A stretch of 12,557 nucleotides of DNA from JANOQP01 sp044227705 (GTDB taxonomy: Bacteria > Bacteroidota > Bacteroidia > Chitinophagales > Saprospiraceae): assembly GCA_044227705.1 (NCBI GenBank), contig JBGAWE010000136.1:1-12557 (forward strand). Direction: 5' to 3'. The notes beneath the pieces are model-generated. The model searched no databases, was not told where the DNA came from, and saw only the letters and a list, made by a program, of their open reading frames with translations. Shown one piece after another: positions 1-7,099 of the stretch. Position numbers and translations under genes: made by a program. Positions within the stretch are counted from its first letter, which is position 1. The number at the start of each line of letters is the position of its first letter.

Positions 1-17
1 CCGTAAAAGTTGTGCCA

Positions 18-2051
18 TCATCGGACTACGGTGGCGAAGCCTTTGTACTCGAACTTGTCGCCCCTCGGCCCTGTGAAAGTCACCAGGTAGACATAGACAC
101 CCGCCGGGACGATTTTCCCCGTGTTGTGTTTCCGCCCGTTCCAGCCGGTCTCGGGGTCTTTGGTGGAGAAGATTTCCTCGCCCCAGCGGCTCCAGATGGA
201 GAAGTTAAAGCCGCTCGCGCCGTCCAAAACGCCCTTTCCGAGGAAGGTGTCGTTGATGCCGTCGTCGTCCGGCGTGAAGGCGTTGGGCATGAACCAACTG
301 ATGAACGGCACGATGTCGAGCCGGTGCGAGACCGAGTCGCGGCAGCCGCGGTCGTCGGTGATGTAGAGCCTGACCGTCACCTGCCCCGTGTCCGGGAACT
401 CGAAAACGGGGTTTTGCGACGACGAGGCGCCGAACTTGTCGAACAGCCACTGCCACTTCACCGGGTTCAAAGACAGGTCGGTGAACGTCACCGTCTTTTG
501 GTAGGAGTTCAACGTCTTTGGCGACCAGTCGAATTCGGCCAGTTGCTTTAAATGAAGGTAGGGAATCGGCAGCGTCAAAGAGTCCTGGCAGCCGCTCGTG
601 TCGACCACGAAAAGGCGGACGTTGTGGTCGTTCTCCGTCTCGTAAATGTAGCTGAAATCGGGCAGGCCGGTGATGGTCGTGTCCGGCAGCGACCATTCCC
701 AATAGCGGATGGGGCCACCGCCCGATTTTGACTTGTCGATAAACTGCGTCAATCCCCGAACGCAGGAATCCTGGTGCCACTCGAAATCGGCCTTTATGTC
801 TGGCCTGATTTTGATGACGACCTCGGCCGTGTCGCCGCAGACGGTTCCGGGGTTGAGGACGAGGATGCCCTTGTAGTTGCCAGTGTCGGGGAAGGTCACG
901 AGCGCGTCCCAGTTCTTCGTGAAATCGGCCGAGGTGCCGGGCAGCGAGTCCTTCACGCCCTTGAGGTCGAAGAGCCAGTACCAATTGTCGATGTTGTTTT
1001 TGTAAAAGCTCTCATTGAGGATTTTCAAGGTTTGACTTCCACAAGAGATGACTTTGTAAGTGTTGGAGCCGGAGAGCGAGTCCTCTTTGATGTCGGCCAA
1101 AACAGTCGGCTGGCAGTCGACGACGTTGAACTGGAAGTCGCGCCGCAGCACCGAGATAAGCACGCCGTTGCGGTATTCCTCCACACAGACACCGACGACG
1201 AACTGCCCGACCGTGGTCGGCTTCCCCGAGATGACGCCCGTCGTCGGGTTGATGACGACAGCCGGGTTGCCGCCCATCGGCTGCGCTGCTGTGAACGGCG
1301 TGATGAACGAGACCGTACCGAACGGCGGCGGGCAAGCCGGGTTGGGCGTAGAGCCTGTGCAGGTGGGGGCGCCGCCCGGCGAGGTGTCGTTGCCACCGCC
1401 TTTCAGCGGCGCGCAGAGGCTGTATTTCAATACGTCGCCGTCGATGGTGTCGACGGCCGAGTGGTCGAAGACGAGCGGGACGTTGGCGCAAAGCGCCACG
1501 GGCGGAAAGTTCTTGAAGACTGGGCCGCTGTTGTTGAGCTGTTGGGCCGCACTCGTCAGCTCGACCATGAAGGTGGCCCCGACGTCGCCTGGTGTAGCGA
1601 TGTTCGAGATGGTCACGTTGCGGCAGCACCGTTGGTAGATGATGTGATAGCTGTGCCCGACGATGGGCAGGTCTTGGTCAAATTCATACCGCCCGTGCTC
1701 GGTGGCGATGTCCGGCGGGACGGTCAGGCAGGGGCTGGCGAGGGTAACTGGGATGTTGCCCAATTTTTGCAGCGGCACGAGCAGCGTGGTGACGAGGACG
1801 TACTGGTCAGGCGCGACCTCGTCGTAGATCGTGATGACAGCCTCTTGGTCGAGCGGGGCACTCGAGCTGCCCGAGTTGTCGTCGCGGTAGACGTTCATCG
1901 TGAAATGCCAGCGGGAGCTGTTGGCCGCCGTGCCGGGGCCAACATAGGTGTATGAAAAGTCGCCGCCGACGATATGCTTCGCGGCCATCAACATCGGGAG
2001 AAAAAGCGCGGCTGCGAGTAGTCGAAGGGCTAGAGAGGGGAGTTTCTTCAT
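18..2051 (-). CDS. PKD-domain secreted/surface protein with T9SS type B (gliding motility-associated) C-terminal domain
   Basis: A 677-residue exported protein of unknown specific role, probably carried across the outer membrane by the type IX secretion system. The chosen ATG opens a clear signal peptide (MKKLPSLALRLLAAALFLPMLMA), followed at once by KHIVGGDFSYTY; an early HIVGG is common in large Bacteroidota surface proteins. Two PKD/Ig-like modules are visible, around residues 420-504 (FEWHQDSC, YWEWSLPDT) and 505-583 (FTDLS, WQWLFD, VFEFPDTG). The last 91 residues (FMPNAFTPDDDGINDTF, SIWSRWGEEIF, GWNG, PAGVYVYLV) are a typical CHU_C/TIGR04131 domain, the T9SS type B sorting signal. The frame stays open upstream to 2300, but that extension overlaps the divergent gene and would bury the signal peptide. 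An ATG at 2096 is the only other reasonable start. Cysteine pairs suggest disulfides. The family assignment is sure; the ligand or function is unknown. Confidence 0.93.
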   Translation of the reverse strand: MKKLPSLALRLLAAALFLPMLMAAKHIVGGDFSYTYVGPGTAANSSRWHFTMNVYRDDNSGSSSAPLDQEAVITIYDEVAPDQYVLVTTLLVPLQKLGNIPVTLASPCLTVPPDIATEHGRYEFDQDLPIVGHSYHIIYQRCCRNVTISNIATPGDVGATFMVELTSAAQQLNNSGPVFKNFPPVALCANVPLVFDHSAVDTIDGDVLKYSLCAPLKGGGNDTSPGGAPTCTGSTPNPACPPPFGTVSFITPFTAAQPMGGNPAVVINPTTGVISGKPTTVGQFVVGVCVEEYRNGVLISVLRRDFQFNVVDCQPTVLADIKEDSLSGSNTYKVISCGSQTLKILNESFYKNNIDNWYWLFDLKGVKDSLPGTSADFTKNWDALVTFPDTGNYKGILVLNPGTVCGDTAEVVIKIRPDIKADFEWHQDSCVRGLTQFIDKSKSGGGPIRYWEWSLPDTTITGLPDFSYIYETENDHNVRLFVVDTSGCQDSLTLPIPYLHLKQLAEFDWSPKTLNSYQKTVTFTDLSLNPVKWQWLFDKFGASSSQNPVFEFPDTGQVTVRLYITDDRGCRDSVSHRLDIVPFISWFMPNAFTPDDDGINDTFLGKGVLDGASGFNFSIWSRWGEEIFSTKDPETGWNGRKHNTGKIVPAGVYVYLVTFTGPRGDKFEYKGFATVVR

Positions 2052-2181
2052 GGTCGAAAAGGTTTGAAATGTGCCTTTGGCCGTCTGTTTGGCCATAAGT
2101 TTGCCGCCCGGAGAACGAAAAAAACAGAGCCGCCGGGTGCGGCTTTTCCCTGAAAATTTGCTCAAAATTAGCTCGAACAAG

Positions 2182-2751
2182 ATGTTTTTCAGAGACGACC
2201 TCGACGAAATAGCCAAAATCCTGAACGGCGGCGGCATCGTCTGCTGCCCCACTGACACCATCTGGGGCCTGTCGTGCGACGCTACGAACGAGGCTGCCAT
2301 CGCCCGGATTTCGGAGATAAAACAGCGGCCACCGGAGAAGGGCTACGTTCTGCTGGTGTCGAGCATCGAGATGTTGAAGGAACATGTCGCCTACGTCCCG
2401 CCTAGACTCGAAACCTTGCTCGCCCACCACCAGCGGCCGCTCACCATGATTTACGAGGAGCCCTTAAATCTTCCCGCTGCCGCCCTCTCGCCCGACGGCA
2501 CGGCCGCCATCCGAATCGTGCGCGACGAGTTTTGCCGCCAGTTGATAGAGAAGCTCGGCCGGCCCATCGTCTCGACGTCGGCCAACACTTCGGGCGAGCC
2601 GTTCCCAGAGCATTTCGGGCAGATAAAGAGCGATGTCCTTCAGGCTTGCGACTACGTCGTCCGCCACCGACAGCGCGAGACGGAGCCAGGGCAGCCGTCG
2701 ACCATCGGGCGAATTGACGAGTTCAACGAGGTTGCCTTCATCCGCGTGTAG
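2182..2751 (+). CDS. tsaC: L-threonylcarbamoyladenylate synthase (TsaC/Sua5/YrdC family)
   Basis: A 189-residue cytoplasmic enzyme that makes threonylcarbamoyl-AMP from threonine, bicarbonate and ATP, the first step of the t6A37 modification of ANN-decoding tRNAs. Family marks in order are the N-terminal GGIVCCPTDTIWGLSCDA nucleotide/threonine-binding stretch (about residues 18-35), the basic KQRPPEKGYVLLVSS segment (about 47-61), the central GTAAIRIV, and STSANTSGEPFP near residue 132. The length fits the single-domain TsaC/YrdC form; the extra Sua5 C-terminal domain is absent. The ATG at 2182 gives the usual short lead-in; the upstream open frame to 2071 has no family similarity and lies in the spacer shared with the divergent PKD gene. 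It ends 104 bp from a convergent gene, with a strong hairpin between them. A YciO-type paralogue cannot be excluded, but the close fit to Bacteroidota TsaC favours the named function. Confidence 0.93.
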   Translation: MFFRDDLDEIAKILNGGGIVCCPTDTIWGLSCDATNEAAIARISEIKQRPPEKGYVLLVSSIEMLKEHVAYVPPRLETLLAHHQRPLTMIYEEPLNLPAAALSPDGTAAIRIVRDEFCRQLIEKLGRPIVSTSANTSGEPFPEHFGQIKSDVLQACDYVVRHRQRETEPGQPSTIGRIDEFNEVAFIRV

Positions 2752-2778
2752 CACAACGTTATCCTGTGTTTCGACGAA

Positions 2779-2819
2779 AAAAAGAAGGGAAGCGGCCGAT
2801 ACATGCTCCCCTTCTTTTT
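2779..2819. terminator. Bidirectional intrinsic terminator between convergent genes
   Basis: An inverted repeat with arms 2779-2793 (AAAAAGAAGGGAAGC) and 2805-2819 (GCTCCCCTTCTTTTT) pairs over 15 positions with one A-C mismatch, around an 11-nt loop. The A-run on the left and T-run on the right give a U-tract in both directions. It serves the tsaC-like gene from the left and the TerB-like gene from the right. Confidence 0.85.
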
Positions 2820-2855
2820 GAAAAATCAATGGCTGAAATCAGCGCCATAGACCGC

Positions 2856-3191
2856 TCAAAGCAGCTTGCCGATGCTCAACTTGTACATCCGCTCGGCCTG
2901 TGTGAACTTCCCGTCCGCGTCGAAGACCTCTTGCAAATGGCTCAAAACCTCCGTCTTCCCCTCCGGGCCGGGAAAATGCAGCTCCTTGCCCTCCATGATG
3001 AGCGCCGCCCGCTCGAAATCGGAGAGCTGGTCGAATTCGGGGCGCACGGCTCGGTAGGCCGCCGCGCCGCTTTTTTCAAAAATCAGCTCAAGCTCCTCCT
3101 CCGAGATGTTCGAGTCGGCGTTGGCTGCGTAGAGGCAGACGAAGGCGAGGTAGTCCTCTTTCGACCAGTTGGCGGTGGGATGATCTTCCAT
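2856..3191 (-). CDS. Small TerB-like acidic helical protein
   Basis: A protein of 111 residues, with no signal peptide or membrane segment, so probably cytoplasmic. It appears all-helical and resembles the TerB / tellurite-resistance-like fold: an N-terminal helix (YLAFVCLYAANAD, residues 14-26) runs into an acidic turn (DSNISEEELELI, 26-37), and a second acidic turn, FDADGKFTQAER (90-101), lies near the C-terminus. Both turns look like loose metal-binding loops. TerB-like domains occur as small stand-alone proteins in many Bacteroidota, and their role there is unknown; a real link to tellurite should not be assumed. The ATG at 3191 gives the sensible start; the frame remains open to 3230 (SSSET extension), which is possible but less likely. 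The gene points away from the DUF1573 terminator and converges on tsaC. The gene call is solid and the family call moderate. Confidence 0.75.
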   Translation of the reverse strand: MEDHPTANWSKEDYLAFVCLYAANADSNISEEELELIFEKSGAAAYRAVRPEFDQLSDFERAALIMEGKELHFPGPEGKTEVLSHLQEVFDADGKFTQAERMYKLSIGKLL

Positions 3192-3300
3192 TGTTTCGCT
3201 TGATGAGAAGTGATGTGCAGATGCGGCCAAATGTCCGATTTTCCGGCAATCCAGATTTTTTTTTGTTGAAACTCAAACCAGCCCGGCCTGCCCAAAAGAA

Positions 3301-3326
3301 AAGCCCCGGTCTCTCGACCAGGGCTT
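3301..3326 (-). terminator. Intrinsic terminator of the DUF1573 gene
   Basis: The stem pairs AAGCCCCGGTC (3301-3311) with GACCAGGGCTT (3316-3326), with one C-A mismatch and a TCTC loop. Read on the minus strand the stem is followed by TTTTCTTTTGGG, a fair U-tract. It lies 52 bp past the stop of the DUF1573 gene, upstream of the TerB-like gene, and so separates the two minus-strand genes. Confidence 0.75.
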
Positions 3327-3378
3327 ATTTATTGACCTTGATTGGCTGCGGGGCAACCGTTCAAAATTTAGCCAAAAA

Positions 3379-3810
3379 TCAGTGATGCTCGGCAGGCATC
3401 GCGGGGGAGGTCGCACTGTTGGCCGGGACGGACTCCTCGACCGGCGGGGCCTTCACCTCTCCCTTGATGGTGAGGGTCTTGGTGTCGACGGCTTCGTTGG
3501 TGGTCAGCGTGACGGTCTTGGTGAACGGGCCGACGCGCTGCGTGTCGTAGCGGACCTCGATGACGGAGCTTTCGCCGGGCATGATCGGCTCCTTCGCGTA
3601 GGTCGGAACGGTGCAGCCGCACGAGCCTTTCGCATTCTTGATGATGAGCGGCTCACTGCCGGTGTTCTTGAAGGCGAACTTGCGGACGGGGTCGGCACCT
3701 TTGTCGATCAAGCCGTAATCGATGGTTGTCACTTCGAAAGTGGCCACGGCTTGGGCGCTGGCGTAGGTGGCGACGGCCAAAAAGGCCATGATGGAAAGAA
3801 GTTGTTTCAT
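3379..3810 (-). CDS. Exported DUF1573-domain protein
   Basis: A 143-residue precursor of unknown function. It starts with a short signal peptide (MKQLLSIMAFLAVATYASAQA), then a single Ig-like beta-sandwich domain typical of DUF1573: the opening strand TFEVTTIDYGLIDKG, the core FAFKNTGSEPLII, the hallmark GSCGCTVP with two close cysteines, then MPGESSVIEVRYDT and TVTLTTNEA. The C-terminus is a low-complexity Ala/Pro/Ser tail ending in HH. DUF1573 proteins are very common in Bacteroidota, often several per genome, and are thought to sit in the periplasm or on the surface; no activity is established. The start at 3810 was chosen because it opens the signal peptide and follows a good promoter; the longer frame to 3972 would place that promoter inside the coding region. 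It is divergent from gldN, with a 305-bp spacer. Confidence 0.9.
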   Translation of the reverse strand: MKQLLSIMAFLAVATYASAQAVATFEVTTIDYGLIDKGADPVRKFAFKNTGSEPLIIKNAKGSCGCTVPTYAKEPIMPGESSVIEVRYDTQRVGPFTKTVTLTTNEAVDTKTLTIKGEVKAPPVEESVPANSATSPAMPAEHH

Positions 3811-3861
3811 TTCAGAGACGAGTTTTATTAGATGAAATTGTTGTTGTGCTGAATGATGGGA

Positions 3862-3891
3862 CAAAAGTAGATGGGCCTTTTTTGCCGCAAA
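3862..3891 (-). promoter_or_regulatory. Bacteroidota-type promoter of the DUF1573 gene
   Basis: On the minus strand, TTTG (3891-3888) is followed after 18 bp by TACTTTTG (3869-3862), a full match to the Bacteroidota -7 consensus TAnnTTTG with its -33 TTTG. The implied transcription start near 3855 gives a leader of about 45 nt before the ATG at 3810. No comparable site was found on the plus strand for gldN. Confidence 0.7.
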
Positions 3892-4115
3892 CCACCCCCC
3901 GGTTAACCAAATGCAAAGTTCTTCAAAGTGGTGGCGAAGGCCGGTTTTTGCGCCGTTTGCTTGGTTTTTCATTAAAAAAATGGCTGTTTCACACTAAAAG
4001 CCATTAACGCTGTGTTCCCCTCGCGCTCTATCTATCAACGGCTTTTGGTCAATCCCCGAGCGATTGGGAGGAGGCCAAAAGCCTATCTAATCTCACTTTT
4101 AAACACGGTGTTTTT
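3892..4115. other. Divergent intergenic region between the DUF1573 gene and gldN, with inverted repeats
   Basis: This is the rest of a 305-bp spacer without any credible gene. It holds three symmetrical elements. TGGCT/AGCCA (3981-3985 and 3999-4003) could form a weak hairpin. GGCTTTTGG (4040-4048) and CCAAAAGCC (4075-4083) are a perfect 9-bp inverted repeat, with possible inner pairing of AATC and GATT. AAACACGGTGTTT (4101-4113) is a palindrome ending 2 bp before the gldN ATG. The leader of gldN is therefore likely structured, but no regulator or riboswitch class is recognised. No Shine-Dalgarno sequence precedes the ATG, as is common in Bacteroidota. Confidence 0.5.
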
Positions 4116-4967
4116 ATGTCCCACCAATCTGCTCGTGCGGCCGTTTTCGGCTGCCTGCTTTTCGGCGCGAGCCAGCTTTTCGCTCAAGCCAAACCTGCTC
4201 CGGCTTCCGAAGCCTCGGAGCCGCTCGACGACTTCACCTCCCGCACCAACCTCGCCGACCACCGCGTGCTGCCCTATCAGCCCGTGCGCGAGGCCGACAT
4301 TTTTTGGGAAAAAAGAATCTGGCGCGTTGTCGACGTCCGCGAGAAGCTCAACCAGCCGTTCGCCGACGCCAGGGAGCCGTTCTTCAAAATCCTGAAGGAC
4401 GCCATCGAGGCGGGCCGCCTGACCGCCTATTCGACGGAAACCGACCGCTTCACCGCCCCGCTCGATGCGCCGCACGTCCGCGACCTGCTCAATTCGACCG
4501 ACACCGTCTCCGTTTTCGACATCGAGACCGGAGAGGAAATGCCGACCGTTGTTTCCAATGAAATCGACGCGGACGACGTGAAGCGCTTCCGAATCAAAGA
4601 AGCCTGGTTTTTCGACAAGAACATCGGCCAACTCAAGGTCCGAATCCTCGGCATCGCTCCAATGATTTCGATTTTCGACAAGACGACGGGAGACTTCCGC
4701 TACGAGAAGCCGCTCTTTTGGGTCCACTATCCATCGGCCCGCGAGGAACTGGCACGCCACCAAGTTTTCAACGCCGGAAACGACGCCTCGCCCATGAGCT
4801 GGGAGGACGTGCTGGAGATGCGCCAGTTTTCTGCCTCAATATATAAGGAGTCGAACGTCGCCGACCGGAAGATTGAGGAGTACGCCTCCGGCCGCGACGC
4901 GCTGCTCGAGGGGGAGCGAATCGCGGCCGAGATTTTCAACTTTGAAAGCGACCTGTGGAGCTGGTGA
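4116..4967 (+). CDS. gldN: Gliding motility / type IX secretion protein GldN
   Basis: A 283-residue periplasmic T9SS component. In studied Bacteroidota, GldN/PorN binds the GldK/PorK lipoprotein to form the periplasmic ring of the secretion machine that also powers gliding. A signal peptide ends near residue 25 (FGASQLFAQA). Family signatures follow: DIFWEKRIWRVVDVREKLN (about 60-78), WFFDKNIGQLKVRILGIAP, FWVHYPSAREELARHQVFN, and the very typical C-terminus MSWEDVLEMRQFSASIYKES from residue 227, finishing ESDLWSW. It is somewhat shorter than the well-studied homologues, mainly at the N-terminal end. The start is the first ATG and opens the signal peptide. Unusually, no gldK, gldL or gldM is adjacent: the upstream neighbour is a divergent DUF1573 gene and the downstream one a convergent glycosyltransferase. 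The family call is firm; whether this is the only GldN copy cannot be told here. Confidence 0.93.
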   Translation: MSHQSARAAVFGCLLFGASQLFAQAKPAPASEASEPLDDFTSRTNLADHRVLPYQPVREADIFWEKRIWRVVDVREKLNQPFADAREPFFKILKDAIEAGRLTAYSTETDRFTAPLDAPHVRDLLNSTDTVSVFDIETGEEMPTVVSNEIDADDVKRFRIKEAWFFDKNIGQLKVRILGIAPMISIFDKTTGDFRYEKPLFWVHYPSAREELARHQVFNAGNDASPMSWEDVLEMRQFSASIYKESNVADRKIEEYASGRDALLEGERIAAEIFNFESDLWSW

Positions 4968-4976
4968 ATTTGAAAT

Positions 4977-5030
4977 GCTGAAAGCCGAAACGGCTGCTCG
5001 AATCCTCGGGCAGCCGTTTCGGCTTTCAGC
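4977..5030. terminator. Long perfect hairpin between gldN and the convergent glycosyltransferase gene
   Basis: The arms 4977-4997 and 5010-5030 pair perfectly over 21 bp, and up to three more pairs (one G-T) can form inward, leaving a loop of about 6 nt. It starts 9 bp after the gldN stop and ends 19 bp before the glycosyltransferase stop. There is no adjacent U-tract on the plus strand. Each arm also holds its own small palindrome (AGCCGAAACGGCT and AGCCGTTTCGGCT). A two-way terminator or mRNA-end stabiliser is the likely role. Confidence 0.75.
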
Positions 5031-5049
5031 GTCCGGCATGATCGGTGGC

Positions 5050-6279
5050 TCAATTTTTTTCGGGAACCGCCCGCTGCTCGACGCGCAGGCTTTCTCGATA
5101 AGCCTCGACGACCACAGCCCCGACGGCCCGGTTGTCGAAGTTCTTCTCGACAAAAAGGCGGGCACTTCGCCCGACCACTGCCAGTTTCGGCCCTTTCGAA
5201 AGGCAGCCGTCGATGGCCGTCGCCCATTCCTCGGGCGTGTCGGCGAGGAAGGCTTCGCGGTTCTTTTCAACCAAAATCCCCTCGATGCCGAGGCTCGTCG
5301 AGATGACGGCCTTTCCGAGGGCCATGCCTTCCAGAATCTTCGCCCGCATCCCCGAGCCGCTCAACAGCGGGACGACCATCACCGAGTGCTGGTTGATGAA
5401 ATCGGCCGCGCTCGCCACCTCGCCGTGCACGACGACGTTGGGCCAGCCGAGCGTCCGCAGCCAGCGCGGGGTGTTTCGCCCGGCGATGTGGAAAGTCAGC
5501 TCGGGGTGTTTTTTTGAAATGATGGGTCGCCAGACTTCTTCGAGGAACCAGCGCAGCCCCTCCACGTTCGGCATCCAGTCGAGCGAGCCGATGAACGAAA
5601 GGCTGACCGCCCGCTCGAAGCTGCCGAAATCCGGCCGGTACTCGCCGCAGTCCAGCCCGATGGGGATGGTGAGCGAGGGTTTTTCCAGCCCCATTTTTTT
5701 GAAGGCCTGCCGGTCGCCCTCGCTGATGGAGAGGAGGAGGTCGTAGCTGTTCAGGGTCTCGGCCTCGAACCTGCGGAGCTTTTCGGCGAGGTGCCGCAGG
5801 TAGTTTCTCTTGATGAAAAAGCCCGAGTTGGCCGCAATCCGCTCCCAAATCTCATGCTCGACATTGTGCGAGCGCAGCACGACGAGTGCTTTAGAATGCC
5901 GCCGAATCACATCGACATAAGGGGCTAGGTAGACCGTTTCGAGTTGGACGACATCAAAATCGCCGGCCTTCAAAACCTCGACGAGCTTCGCCTCGAACTC
6001 CTGACTGACGAAGCGGCTGATGTGAAAACTCTCCTCCGAAAACAGGTTGAAAAAGCCGCCCCGGCCGCACCCGGTTGTCCTCTACGGTGTGGATGGCGCG
6101 GTAGTGGTCGAAGTTCTCGGCAGCAGGCGCAGGTCGGTGCGGTGTTTCGAGGTGTTCATCGCCAGCAGCGAGACCTCCGCGCCGAGCGAGTCGAGGGCCT
6201 TCGCCAGATAGGTGATGGCGATGGCCTCGCCGTCCTTCATCGGGAAGGGGAATTTCTTGCAGAGCTGCAGTACCTTCAT
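5050..6279 (-). pseudogene. GT4/GT1-type glycosyltransferase interrupted by two compensating frameshifts
   Basis: If intact this would encode about 409 residues, a normal length for a retaining GT-B glycosyltransferase that moves a nucleotide-activated sugar onto an envelope glycan. The N-terminal piece (6279 to about 6121) reads MKVLQLCKKFPFPMKDGEAI, then AKALDSLGAEVSLLAMNT, and runs into a stop at 6084-6082. The expected sequence continues in another frame from 6118 (ENFDHYRAIHTVEDNRVRP), then returns to the first frame at about 6060 (GGFFNLFSEESFHISRF). From there it is open to the stop at 5050, through LRSHNVEHEIWER and the donor-binding SGSGMRAKILEGMALGKAVI with its conserved acidic residue (EGMALG). 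The second shift falls at a GGGG run. The two shifts cancel, so a 1-base loss plus a 1-base gain explains everything. Acceptor and donor sugars are unknown. It is either a sequencing artefact over a working gene or a recent pseudogene. Confidence 0.85.
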
Positions 6280-6383
6280 GAGACCGTTGTTCAGCAGTTC
6301 GGGGCGGGCGAGGTTGGGGCGGCAAGAAACTCCGCCTCCCGCCAGACGGCATAGCCGCGCCGCCCGGTTTTTGCGAAAAATAA

Positions 6384-6395
6384 GGCGCGCGCGCC
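6384..6395. repeat. 12-bp alternating CG palindrome in the divergent spacer
   Basis: GGCGCGCGCGCC is perfectly self-complementary. It sits in the 159-bp spacer between the divergently read glycosyltransferase and lolD, a region otherwise rich in G- and C-tracts with no clear promoter match. It could be an operator or simply a product of high GC content. Confidence 0.3.
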
Positions 6396-6438
6396 CCCAA
6401 AGCCGGGTTTTCCGCAGATTTGCCCCGGTTCAAATTCA

Positions 6439-7094
<656 letters not shown>

Positions 7095-7099
7095 CAAAA

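Noticed and set aside
774..1955. 393-codon plus-strand frame opposite the PKD protein
   Set aside because: It is an antisense shadow in GC-rich DNA: skewed composition, no motifs, and it lies wholly within a well-supported gene.
2052..2300. N-terminal extension of the PKD protein to 2300
   Set aside because: It would overlap the tsaC coding region on the other strand and bury a good signal peptide that begins at 2051.
4083..4763. 226-codon minus-strand frame opposite gldN
   Set aside because: GldN is strongly recognised on the plus strand; the antisense frame has no recognisable domain.
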